Origin: Giesbergeria sp.
GTDB lineage: Bacteria > Pseudomonadota > Gammaproteobacteria > Burkholderiales > Burkholderiaceae_C
Assembly: GCA_030690515.1 (NCBI GenBank)
Contig: JAUYGP010000536.1
Location: 1 to 5,975, forward strand
Length of the DNA: 5,975 nt
Direction of reading: 5' to 3'
Shown: positions 1 through 5,975 of the stretch, piece by piece
How the letters are laid out: each line of letters opens with the position of its first letter
Position numbering within the stretch: position 1 is the first letter of the stretch
Position numbers and translations under genes: made by a program
The notes under the pieces: generated by a model
The model's input: only the letters and a program-made list of their open reading frames with translations
The model's database searches: none
Told to the model about the DNA's origin: nothing

Positions 1-10
1 ATGGCATCCA

Positions 11-76
11 TGTCGGCGAACGCCTTGCCGACAAAGAGGGGCTGCTCGGCGGCAGGCCGACAAGCAAGCAGCCTTT
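11..76. repeat. Inverted-repeat cluster in the leader upstream of the GGDEF gene
   Basis: Two nested hairpin-forming stretches lie here. TGTCGGC (11-17) pairs perfectly with GCCGACA (27-33) around a 9-base loop. GGCTGCT (40-46) pairs with AGCAGCC (67-73), enclosing a smaller CGGC/GCCG stem (47-50 with 56-59). GCCGACAA also occurs twice as a direct repeat (27-34 and 56-63). Only three T follow the second hairpin, so it is at best a weak terminator for a gene to the left. Positions 1-151 hold no gene I can assign. All three plus frames end in stops before 152, and a minus-strand ATG at 11-9 runs off the window after three codons. Confidence 0.3.
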
Positions 77-151
77 GCGCCTACTGCCTTCGGCATCAAG
101 CAAGAAACATACTGTCTAGTGTAGTGTTTCGCTCTTATTGACTCGCACCCA

Positions 152-901
152 TTGAACAATACGCCCGACAAGTTTCCCGCTACACCACATGTGGCAAATG
201 AACTGCACGACCTGCACCAGCAAGTGGCACAGGCCCGCGCTGTCTTGGCGGATGTGAAGCAGCAGATCGCCGGTGCGCGCGGGCAACGCGACGGCGATGA
301 CCGCATCACTCTGATTGAAGTCAACGAACAACTGATCCTCTCGGCCCTGCGAAGCCAAACCGACGCCGAGCAGGCCACCCAGGCATTGGGAGAGCTTTCA
401 CGATCCTACGGAATGGACATGCTGACGCAATTGCCCAATCGCGTACAGTTACAAGAACGCTTTCACCACGCCATCGCCAGCGCCCACCGCCACCGCAATC
501 AAATTGCCATCCTGTTTTTGGACATCGACGGCTTCAAAGGCATCAACGACGCCCTGGGACATGCCGTAGGAGACGAAGTGCTCAAGCACGCCGCGCATTG
601 CATTGCAAGTTCTGTGCGGGACGTCGACTTCGTTTGCCGCTATGGCGGAGACGAATTCGTGGTCTTGGTCACCGACCTCGCCCAGGCCCGCGACGCCGCC
701 TTGGTCTCACAAAAAATCGCGTCGGCGGTCGCCTCACCCATCACGATAGAGAGCCGGACGATATCGCTCTCGCTGAGCATCGGTGTGTCCAGCTACCCCG
801 AAGATGGTATCGAAGCGGATACGCTGATCCGGCGTGCCGATCTGGCGATGTACGAGGCCAAGAAATTGAAAAGCAACAGGCTCGGCAACGTCCTGCCCTG
901 A
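152..901 (+). CDS. GGDEF-domain diguanylate cyclase with helical N-terminus
   Basis: The 249-residue protein is a predicted diguanylate cyclase, which joins two GTP into the second messenger cyclic di-GMP. Residues 1-85 are hydrophilic and heptad-like (about 14-45 and 55-85), probably a dimerising coiled coil, with no recognised sensor domain and no membrane segment, so the protein should be cytoplasmic. The GGDEF domain covers about 86-243. It has the entry motif DMLTQLPNR (89-97), the metal-binding aspartate in LFLDIDGFK (D124), an intact YGGDEFV active site (164-170) and an RxxD inhibitory site, RDVD (156-159), exactly five residues before GGDEF. It should therefore be active and feedback-inhibited. 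The TTG start is chosen because the frame is open only from 125 (stop at 122-124), no ATG precedes position 412, and the helical region fits the family. No Shine-Dalgarno is visible, so the exact start is uncertain. It probably forms its own unit, since 168 bases follow before the next gene. Confidence 0.9.
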   Translation: MNNTPDKFPATPHVANELHDLHQQVAQARAVLADVKQQIAGARGQRDGDDRITLIEVNEQLILSALRSQTDAEQATQALGELSRSYGMDMLTQLPNRVQLQERFHHAIASAHRHRNQIAILFLDIDGFKGINDALGHAVGDEVLKHAAHCIASSVRDVDFVCRYGGDEFVVLVTDLAQARDAALVSQKIASAVASPITIESRTISLSLSIGVSSYPEDGIEADTLIRRADLAMYEAKKLKSNRLGNVLP

Positions 902-940
902 TCTTGCAGAGCGCTCAAGGCACCTGCACAGCCAGGGCAG
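893..940. repeat. 8-bp inverted repeat at the 3' end of the GGDEF gene
   Basis: CTGCCCTG (893-900) is perfectly repeated in inverse as CAGGGCAG (933-940), with a 32-base interior that contains a weaker CTTG/CAAG pairing around AGCGCT. The left arm lies in the last codons of the GGDEF gene. No T-run follows, so it does not look like a standard intrinsic terminator. It may simply stabilise the 3' end of the mRNA. Confidence 0.3.
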
Positions 941-999
941 CGACCCACGACGCCGCTGCGATCTACAGGCTACACGCATCTTTATGGGAGCCCCAGATA

Positions 1000-1013
1000 C
1001 CCAGGCGCCTGGG
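1000..1013. promoter_or_regulatory. Perfect 14-bp palindrome upstream of the EVE gene
   Basis: CCCAGGCGCCTGGG is a gapless perfect palindrome lying 56 bases before the EVE start codon, in the intergenic stretch 902-1069. Gapless two-fold symmetry is more typical of a dimeric protein-binding site than of an RNA hairpin, because no loop is left. No T-run follows. Which protein, if any, binds it cannot be told from this window. The rest of 902-1069 shows no gene or RNA that I can support. Confidence 0.35.
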
Positions 1014-1069
1014 ATGTTCGAGCGATACAGCGGCGCGCGGAACCCGGTTCTTTTTGCCAAAATGCGCCC

Positions 1070-1541
<472 letters not shown>

Positions 1542-1549
<8 letters not shown>

Positions 1550-1571
1550 GTCGCCTATGGTGCAGCGCTGC
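1542..1571. other. Stem-loop across the EVE stop codon plus adjacent palindrome
   Basis: CCATAGG (1544-1550) and CCTATGG (1554-1560) form a perfect 7-bp stem with a 3-base loop, extended by a C-G and a G-U pair to 1542-1562. The TAG stop codon (1547-1549) is inside the left arm. GCAGCGCTGC (1562-1571), a perfect 10-base palindrome, follows at once. No T-run follows on the plus strand, so it is not a textbook terminator. It could block exonucleases or help end transcription between the convergent genes. Beyond these elements and the weak minus-strand terminator candidate, 1572-1668 shows nothing I can assign. Confidence 0.45.
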
Positions 1572-1610
1572 CTGATACGCGCGCGCACCAAAATCTGTTT
1601 CTCCGCGTGG

Positions 1611-1641
1611 AAAAAATCGATTGCATGCCGCTGCTGCACGC
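1611..1641 (-). terminator. Weak candidate terminator of the AraC-type gene
   Basis: Read on the minus strand after the AraC-type stop codon, GCGTGC and GCATGC pair (one G-U) around a 7-base loop (1641-1623), followed six bases later by a run of six T (1616-1611). Closer to the stop codon, GCTTG/CAAGC (1663-1659 with 1654-1650) forms a second 5-bp hairpin with a 4-base loop. The gap between stem and T-run is longer than in strong intrinsic terminators, so this is a tentative call. Confidence 0.28.
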
Positions 1642-1668
1642 CTGTGATCGCTTGATCGCAAGCCCGCA

Positions 1669-2544
1669 TCAAACGTCGCGCAGCCTGTACACCCAATACA
1701 TCTCGTCCTGCTCGATGGCTTTGAGCAGCGCTACCGGACTAAGGCCCGTGATACGCCGCACCTCGCGACACATGTGCGCCTGATCGGCGTAACCACCGTC
1801 CGCAGCCACCCCCGCCAGATCCAGCGAACCGTCCTCATAGGCCAACGCTGCACGAAAAAAAGCATCTTCGGCCCGCACCATGCGCCGAAGATCGCGCATC
1901 GGCATGCCGGCCCAATGTTTGATACGCCGCTCTGCCTGGCGCAGGCTGCTGCCCACCCCAGACTGCAACGCACGCAACCCCAGGTTCTCCACCCAGTAGC
2001 GAAAACGATCTGCCCGGGACACCGCACTGTCGCGCACAAGCGCCCAACGGGGCTCTAAAAATTCTTCCACCAGGTGGATACGACTGGCATCGTCAGGTGC
2101 TTGAAGAACCGTCTGCGCCATGGTCAGCCAGGAGGCGTCGAACACATCCTCCAGCGGGACCACACGGTTGATCAATGCGCTGATCGACACCCCACTGAGC
2201 GCCTGCACCGCCGCGGGGGTCATCGCCACCATCAGTGCTTCCACGGCGCCGGGGTTATGGCTGACCACTGGCCCGCTGTGCGGGCCAATCAGCGCAATGC
2301 GCGGCGTGGCCTCGTGGATCCACCGGTCACCGCGCCGGACAACCGCCGCATCGCCCTGAAACAACCAGCAAATCGCACACAGCGGAGACGCAGGAAAGTG
2401 GTTGAACCGTTGTTCGTGGTCAAGCTCCAGTCCCACTGTGCTGCGCACGATATGGCCCCGTACGCACGCGGCCAGGGACGGGCGTGGCGCCAGCATGAAG
2501 CAGCGTGCATCCTGGGCTGGTGGTGCAATTGCGGGCAAGGTCAT
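1669..2544 (-). CDS. AraC/XylS-family transcriptional regulator
   Basis: The 291-residue protein has a non-conserved N-terminal region (about 17-170, probably a beta-rich ligand or dimerisation domain) and a C-terminal AraC-type DNA-binding domain with two helix-turn-helix units. The first is about 190-229, around SLRQAERRIKHWAGMPMR. The second is about 240-273, with the typical DLAGVAADGGYADQAHMCR and then EVRRITGLSP. This layout and length are normal for AraC/XylS regulators, which usually activate nearby genes in response to a small molecule. The effector cannot be guessed. No membrane segment is seen. The ATG at 2544 is preceded on its strand by TAGAAT only six bases away, which would give a leaderless message. 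M17 is an alternative start. It is divergent from the ABC operon (115 bases between the starts), the usual arrangement for a local regulator, so control of that operon and of itself is plausible but inferred. Confidence 0.88.
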   Translation of the reverse strand: MTLPAIAPPAQDARCFMLAPRPSLAACVRGHIVRSTVGLELDHEQRFNHFPASPLCAICWLFQGDAAVVRRGDRWIHEATPRIALIGPHSGPVVSHNPGAVEALMVAMTPAAVQALSGVSISALINRVVPLEDVFDASWLTMAQTVLQAPDDASRIHLVEEFLEPRWALVRDSAVSRADRFRYWVENLGLRALQSGVGSSLRQAERRIKHWAGMPMRDLRRMVRAEDAFFRAALAYEDGSLDLAGVAADGGYADQAHMCREVRRITGLSPVALLKAIEQDEMYWVYRLRDV

Positions 2545-2548
2545 GCCG

Positions 2549-2580
2549 CGATTCTAGGTGGCGCGTCCATGTCGGAATCG
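2549..2580. promoter_or_regulatory. Spaced inverted repeat, candidate operator in the divergent promoter region
   Basis: CGATTC (2549-2554) and GAATCG (2575-2580) form a perfect inverted repeat with a 20-base spacer, so the arms are 26 bp centre to centre, roughly two and a half helical turns. The left arm overlaps the candidate -10 box of the AraC-type gene, and the right arm covers the region where its -35 would lie. The location suits an autoregulatory site. A six-base arm can arise by chance, so the call is tentative. Confidence 0.3.
2551..2556 (-). promoter_or_regulatory. Candidate -10 box of the AraC-type gene
   Basis: On the minus strand this reads TAGAAT, five of six matches to TATAAT, ending six bases before the ATG at 2544. 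Transcription would begin at or next to the A of the ATG. The best -35-like match (TTCCGA, 2577-2572) has only 15 bases of spacing and three matches, so the promoter would be weak or activator-dependent. No comparably convincing promoter is visible on the plus strand for the divergent operon between 2545 and 2659. Confidence 0.35.
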
Positions 2581-2659
2581 TTCAATACACCGCCCCACGC
2601 AACCAGAGACACTGCGGACCACAGAGCATTCCGCCCCAGACCGCCACCCATCCAACACC

Positions 2660-3367
2660 ATGCACCCCGTCATCCTGAAAAATGTTTGCAAAACCTATCT
2701 GCTTGACAGCATCAAGGTTCCAGCTCTCAGCGAAGTGAGTCTCGAAATACGGGCCAATTGCTTTACCGTCATTTCCGGCCCTTCGGGCAGCGGCAAGACC
2801 ACGCTGCTCAACGTCATGGGCTGCATCGACCGGCCAGATCAAGGCGAGGTCATCGTGGCTGGGCAGAATGTTCTGGCCTTGCCGGACGATGCCTTATCGG
2901 ATTTTCGCGCAAGCCACCTCGGTTTCATCTTCCAGAACTTCAATCTGCTACAGGTGCTAACTGCCTACGAAAACATCGAGTATCCCTTGCGGTTGGGCAA
3001 CATGCCAGCAGCGCAGCGACGGGAGCGGGTGCGCTCACTGCTGGACGCCGTGGGGCTTTCGGACAAGGCCCAGAACCTGCCGGGCCAGCTCTCTGGCGGG
3101 CAACGCCAACGTGTTGCGATTGCCCGCGCACTGGCCCCCGCCCCAGCGCTGGTGCTGGCCGACGAGCCCACCGCCAACCTGGACAGCCATACCGGCGCGT
3201 CCATCATCGCGCTGATGCGCCAGATGCAGCGCGAGCACCATGTTTCTTTCGTCTTTTCGTCGCACGATCCACAGGTTCAGGCGGCGGCCGACGATACGGT
3301 GGTGATCCGCGACGGGCGCATCACCTCCATTGAACGGCGCACCGAAGTGGCGGAGGTGTCGGCATGA
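2660..3367 (+). CDS. ABC transporter ATP-binding protein, LolD/MacB type
   Basis: The 235-residue cytoplasmic ATPase would power the permease encoded next. All nucleotide-binding motifs are intact: Walker A GPSGSGKTT (40-48), Q-loop glutamine in FQNFNLL (Q92), signature LSGGQRQRVAIARAL (144-158), Walker B LVLADEP (164-170), D-loop TANLD (171-175) and the switch histidine in SSHD (H202). Length and motif wording match the LolD / MacB-ATPase / FtsE group, which pairs with FtsX-like permeases and drives movement at the periplasmic face rather than transport through a membrane channel. The start at 2660 is chosen because homology begins there (MHPVILKNVCKTY). The same frame is open further upstream to an ATG at 2558, but that 34-residue extension is low-complexity and basic, and lies over the divergent regulatory region. 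No Shine-Dalgarno precedes 2660. The gene is first in the operon, and its stop overlaps the permease start (ATGA). Confidence 0.95.
   Translation: MHPVILKNVCKTYLLDSIKVPALSEVSLEIRANCFTVISGPSGSGKTTLLNVMGCIDRPDQGEVIVAGQNVLALPDDALSDFRASHLGFIFQNFNLLQVLTAYENIEYPLRLGNMPAAQRRERVRSLLDAVGLSDKAQNLPGQLSGGQRQRVAIARALAPAPALVLADEPTANLDSHTGASIIALMRQMQREHHVSFVFSSHDPQVQAAADDTVVIRDGRITSIERRTEVAEVSA
3352..3356 (+). promoter_or_regulatory. Ribosome binding site of the permease gene
   Basis: GGAGG lies inside the last codons of the ATPase gene, seven bases before the permease ATG at 3364. Together with the ATGA overlap it points to translational coupling and fixes the permease start. Confidence 0.7.
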
Positions 3368-4752
3368 ACACCCTCTCCCTTGCACTGCGCAACCTGCTGC
3401 GCAACCGCCGCCGTTCGCTGGCCACCTTGCTGGCCATGGTGATCGGCTTGTGCGCCATATTGCTGTTTGGTGGCTACGCAGGCAGCACCATCTACGCCAT
3501 GCAGACAGGCTATGTGCAATTGCATGGGCACTTGCAGATTCAGCGCAAAGATTACTTTCTCTATGGCAGCGGCAACCCGGCCGACTACGCCATCGCAGAC
3601 TATGCGCCGATGCTGGGACAAGTGCGCAGCGACCCAGTGCTGGCGCCTCTGCTGACGGTGGCCACCCCCAAACTGCAACTCGGCGGTATTGCTGGCAACT
3701 TTGCAGCGGGTGTCTCCACCAACGTTTTTTCATCTGGCGTCGTAGCGCCTGAGCAAGCACAACTGCGCGAATGGGACGATTACGGCAACATGAGCTACGC
3801 GCCACCTATTGCACTGCTCAATACACCCGCAGACTCGATCGTGATCGGCACCGGCGTGGCGCGCAAACTGCAGTTGTGCCAGGCGCTGGGTGTTCGGCCC
3901 TGCCAGTCACCGGCCAAACCCAGCGTGGCATCCGGCGCGCCAGCACCCGACGACATCCTTGCCCTGTCTGCGCAGGAGACCCAAGCCGCACCCAATGCGC
4001 CGCAAACACACATAGAAATGCTGGCAGCCACAGTGCATGGCGCGCCCAATGTCGTTGGCCTGAACGTGGTGAAAGCCGAAAACTTCGGGCTCAAGGAGTT
4101 TGACGACAGCTACACCATGATGCACCTGGCGCAAGCCCAGCGCCTGGTGTATGGCGCAGGCGCTCCCCAGGTCACCGCCATCCAGATCCAGTTGCAGCAT
4201 ACGGCGCAAATGTCCGAAGCCAAGGCCCGCTTGGAGCAAATGCTTGAAACCGGCAAGCCAGACAGTCAGCTGGAAATAGTGGACTATGAAACCCTGGCGC
4301 CGATCTACGGCCAGACCATCGAGTTCTTTCAATCGGTATTTGGTTTCATCGCCACGTTGATTGGTGTGATTGTGCTGTTCACGGTGGGCAACACCATGAG
4401 CATGGCGGTGGTCGAACGCACCACCGAGATCGGAACGTTGCGGGCCATAGGGCTGCGCCAGGGCGGCATTCGCCGTCTGTTTGTGTGCGAAGGCTTGGTG
4501 CTGGGGGTGGCCGGAGCCGTGCTGGGCTCCGTGCTCGCCCTGCTGCTGGCCACGCTCATCAACCACAGTGGCTTGACCTGGACCCCACCCGGCTATGTAT
4601 ACGCTTACCCACTCAAAGTGCGCGTCTGGGGCGCCTGGGCCATGGTCGCTGGCAGCGCTGCAGGCCTGGTGATGGTGGCGGGGCTGTCCGCCTGGTGGCC
4701 AGCCAGACGCGCCGCCCGGCTCTTGATCGTGGACGCCCTTCGCCATACCTGA
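3364..4752 (+). CDS. FtsX/MacB-type ABC transporter permease
   Basis: The 462-residue inner-membrane protein has the four-helix layout of FtsX/MacB/LolC-E permeases: a first membrane helix at about 19-38 after a basic N-terminus (RNLLRNRRRS, 9-18), a large periplasmic domain at about 39-322, then helices at about 323-347, 373-398 and 423-444. The conserved cytoplasmic loop ERTTEIGTLRAIGLR (351-365) after helix 2 is a family hallmark and contacts the ATPase. Such permeases convert ATP hydrolysis into periplasmic movements that extract lipoproteins or push substrates onward. A single permease gene suggests a homodimer with two copies of the ATPase. The periplasmic domain carries an Ala/Pro/Gln-rich insert at about 181-215, just after two close cysteines (C172, C180) that might form a disulfide. 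It overlaps the ATPase gene by four bases and is followed closely by the LolA-like gene. The substrate is unknown: assignment to lipoprotein or lipid export rests on the neighbours. Confidence 0.93.
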   Translation: MNTLSLALRNLLRNRRRSLATLLAMVIGLCAILLFGGYAGSTIYAMQTGYVQLHGHLQIQRKDYFLYGSGNPADYAIADYAPMLGQVRSDPVLAPLLTVATPKLQLGGIAGNFAAGVSTNVFSSGVVAPEQAQLREWDDYGNMSYAPPIALLNTPADSIVIGTGVARKLQLCQALGVRPCQSPAKPSVASGAPAPDDILALSAQETQAAPNAPQTHIEMLAATVHGAPNVVGLNVVKAENFGLKEFDDSYTMMHLAQAQRLVYGAGAPQVTAIQIQLQHTAQMSEAKARLEQMLETGKPDSQLEIVDYETLAPIYGQTIEFFQSVFGFIATLIGVIVLFTVGNTMSMAVVERTTEIGTLRAIGLRQGGIRRLFVCEGLVLGVAGAVLGSVLALLLATLINHSGLTWTPPGYVYAYPLKVRVWGAWAMVAGSAAGLVMVAGLSAWWPARRAARLLIVDALRHT

Positions 4753-4756
4753 AGGA
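4751..4756 (+). promoter_or_regulatory. Ribosome binding site deciding the LolA-like start
   Basis: GAAGGA overlaps the permease stop codon. It is 3 bases from the ATG at 4760 but 9 bases from the in-frame ATG at 4766. The latter spacing is much more normal, so 4766 (MKKQ...) is the preferred start. The two options differ by only two residues. Confidence 0.55.
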
Positions 4757-4765
4757 CAAATGACT

Positions 4766-5539
4766 ATGAAAAAACAATGCATATCCCTGCTGCGGATGCT
4801 GGCGGCAGGCCTGGGGCCGGCCTTTGGCGCACCCACTGCGCAGGACATCCTGGCCGCCAGCGATGCGGTGCGCAACCCCGACTTTTCGTTCGGGTTGACC
4901 AACACGCTGATCGAATACCGCAACGGCCAGCAGACCGATACCAGCACGCTGGCGATTTACTCCAAGGCCGACACCAGCGGCGGACAGTATCGCAACCTGG
5001 TGCGCTTTGTGGCGCCGGCACGCGATGCCAACAAACTCATGCTCTACAGTGGCAAGGACCTGTGGTTCTTCGACCCTGGCAGCAAGGCAAGCATCCGCCT
5101 GTCGCCCCAGCAGCGCTTGCTGGGCCAGGCATCCAACGGCGACGTGGTCACCGTCAACCTGGCCAAGGACTACCAAGCCACCCTGGAGGGCGAGGAAGAC
5201 ATGCAGGACGGCGAACGCAAAACGCGCCGATGCTACCGGCTGACCCTGAGTGCACAAACCAACGACGTCAGCTACCCCCGCATCGAGCTTTGGATTGACA
5301 CCGGCAACAGTCAGCCCATCAAGGCCCGCTACTTTGCCGACAGCGGTCAGTTGCTCAAAACCGCCTACTTCCGCCGCTACCAACGCCAGCTGGGGCAAGA
5401 GCGCCCCACCGAAACCGTGATCATTGACGGGCTCGACCCCCAATGGGTCACGGTGATGCGGTTTTCCGATTGGGCAAAGCGCGAGGTGCCCGACGCCTGG
5501 TTGCAGCGGGACTACCTGCCCCGGTTCAAGCCCGAGTAG
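4766..5539 (+). CDS. LolA-like outer membrane lipoprotein-sorting protein (periplasmic carrier)
   Basis: This 257-residue secreted protein belongs to the LolA-like 'outer membrane lipoprotein-sorting protein' group (the fold of LolA/LolB, a half-barrel that shields lipid). It starts with a signal peptide: KK at 2-3, a hydrophobic stretch to about residue 20, and a likely cleavage AFG/APTAQD near 21. There is no lipobox, because the early cysteine (C5) lies before the hydrophobic stretch, so it should be soluble in the periplasm. Family-typical segments follow: RNLVRFVAPARDANKLML (about 76-93), DLWFFDPGSKASIRLSP (98-114), GQASNGDVV (120-128), and a C-terminal beta-rich part with RIELWIDTGNSQPIKARYF (172-190). 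The LolA-like fold predicts binding of an acyl chain or lipid. An adjacent ABC ATPase and permease and a barrel protein fit a shuttle between the membranes. It is not the housekeeping LolA, which is shorter and usually not in such an operon. The substrate is unknown. An ATG at 4760 would add two residues. Confidence 0.87.
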   Translation: MKKQCISLLRMLAAGLGPAFGAPTAQDILAASDAVRNPDFSFGLTNTLIEYRNGQQTDTSTLAIYSKADTSGGQYRNLVRFVAPARDANKLMLYSGKDLWFFDPGSKASIRLSPQQRLLGQASNGDVVTVNLAKDYQATLEGEEDMQDGERKTRRCYRLTLSAQTNDVSYPRIELWIDTGNSQPIKARYFADSGQLLKTAYFRRYQRQLGQERPTETVIIDGLDPQWVTVMRFSDWAKREVPDAWLQRDYLPRFKPE

Positions 5540-5543
5540 CACC

Positions 5544-5975
5544 ATGCAACCGGACTTGGAGAAAACACGGCCATCGTGGCACTGGCTGGGGGCACTGGCT
5601 GCAGCCGTGGCGTACACAGTAGCTGCAGCGCAAGGCAGCGACTTCGACGCGCTGCTGCTGGCCGACACGCCCCCACCACCTTCTGTCGCTGCCAGTGACT
5701 GGCACTGGTTTGCTGAAATGGCCGCAGGCCAAGTGCGCAACCCGGTGGGTACGCACGGCAACCAGCGCCTGTCACTGGATCTGCAACTGGACAAGTCGTT
5801 GGCCCCAGGCTGGCGCGGTGTGTTGGTGAACCGTCTGGACCTGGACTGGCCAGCACAACACAGCACAGAACACAGCATCAACACCCTCAAGGAAGCCTAT
5901 GTGGGCTGGCAACCCACCGATGCACAGGCGCTGGATCTGGGGCGCATCAATGCACGCTTTGGCGTTGCCACGGGG
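5544..5975 (+). CDS. Secreted, probable outer-membrane beta-barrel protein (incomplete at right edge)
   Basis: The frame starts at ATG 5544, four bases after the stop of the LolA-like gene, and stays open for 144 codons to the end of the window, so the C-terminus is missing. A signal peptide is clear: basic residues K7 and R9, a hydrophobic segment about 13-29, and a likely cleavage AAA/QGSD after residue 29. A short proline run (43-46) follows. From about 52 on, alternating polar and hydrophobic strands appear, with aromatic residues at strand ends (DWHWFAEMAAG, RLSLDLQLDKSL, GWRGVLVNRLDLDW). Then comes LKEAYVGWQP (115-124) and LDLGRINARFGVATG (130-144), wording common in porin-like outer-membrane barrels. 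It would be the outer-membrane end of the operon's export route. The exact family cannot be settled without the rest. The Shine-Dalgarno is weak (GAG at 5534), so translational coupling to the preceding gene is likely. Confidence 0.78.
   Translation, partial: MQPDLEKTRPSWHWLGALAAAVAYTVAAAQGSDFDALLLADTPPPPSVAASDWHWFAEMAAGQVRNPVGTHGNQRLSLDLQLDKSLAPGWRGVLVNRLDLDWPAQHSTEHSINTLKEAYVGWQPTDAQALDLGRINARFGVATG

Noticed and set aside
1..120. A coding region at the left edge on either strand
   Set aside because: Short open stretches exist in several frames, but none has a recognisable domain or start, and the stretch is too short to decide.
893..940. Intrinsic terminator after the GGDEF gene
   Set aside because: The 8-bp arms are separated by 32 bases and no T-run follows, so only an inverted repeat is recorded.
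902..1069. A tRNA or small RNA between the GGDEF and EVE genes
   Set aside because: No cloverleaf, no tRNA-like T-loop, and no hairpin followed by a T-run could be found.
2558..2659. N-terminal extension of the ABC ATPase from an ATG at 2558
   Set aside because: The extra 34 residues are Arg/His/Pro-rich, precede the point where ATPase similarity begins, and would lie over the divergent promoter region.
2074..2706. A 210-codon plus-strand frame opposite the AraC-type gene and reaching into the ATPase gene
   Set aside because: Its translation is His/Arg/Pro-rich without domain features, and the opposite strand carries a clear AraC-type protein.
3035..3805. A 256-codon minus-strand frame opposite the ATPase-permease junction
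   Set aside because: It is antisense to the ATPase signature region and the permease N-terminus, and its translation is Arg/Cys/Trp-rich with no family resemblance.
4766..4840. A lipoprotein signal in the LolA-like protein because of its early cysteine
   Set aside because: The cysteine lies before the hydrophobic stretch and no L-A/S-G/A-C motif occurs at its end, so an ordinary signal peptide fits better.
3907..4947. A 346-codon minus-strand frame opposite the permease gene
   Set aside because: It spans the permease-LolA junction in antisense, shows no domain or membrane pattern, and has His/Gly-rich wording typical of shadow frames.
4613..5890. A 425-codon open frame on the minus strand opposite the LolA-like and barrel genes
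   Set aside because: It is the mirror of well-supported plus-strand genes, its translation shows no recognisable domain, and such long antisense frames are common where third positions are strongly G/C-biased.

Overview
The window looks like a GC-rich betaproteobacterial chromosome, most likely of the Burkholderiales (Comamonadaceae-like). This rests on strong G/C bias at third codon positions, the style of the EVE-domain and GGDEF proteins, and several genes that start without a Shine-Dalgarno sequence. The taxonomic call is an inference from sequence style only. No tRNA, rRNA, CRISPR array, insertion sequence or phage gene was seen.

Left part (1-1668): a short leader holds inverted repeats and no assignable gene. 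It is followed by a stand-alone GGDEF diguanylate cyclase with a helical N-terminus (152-901, TTG start), a 168-base gap containing a perfect 14-base palindrome, and an EVE-domain protein (1070-1549). A strong small stem-loop straddles the EVE stop codon.

Middle (1669-2659): an AraC/XylS-type regulator lies on the minus strand, convergent with the EVE gene and divergent from the operon to its right. The 115-base divergent region holds a candidate -10 box for the regulator, overlapped by one arm of a spaced inverted repeat (CGATTC-N20-GAATCG) that could be an operator.

Right part (2660-5975): four tightly packed plus-strand genes form an envelope-export operon that runs off the right edge. 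They are a LolD/MacB-like ABC ATPase, an FtsX/MacB-type permease (ATGA overlap), a periplasmic LolA-like 'outer membrane lipoprotein-sorting' protein (7-base gap or slightly more), and a secreted, probably outer-membrane beta-barrel protein (4-base gap, incomplete). This set suggests a trans-envelope route in which the ABC pair extracts a lipid or lipid-anchored substrate from the inner membrane, the LolA-like protein carries it across the periplasm, and the barrel receives or exports it. No MacA-type adaptor or substrate gene is visible here. The operon is the most interesting content of the window. Its substrate is unknown, and the AraC-type regulator is its likely but unproven local regulator.
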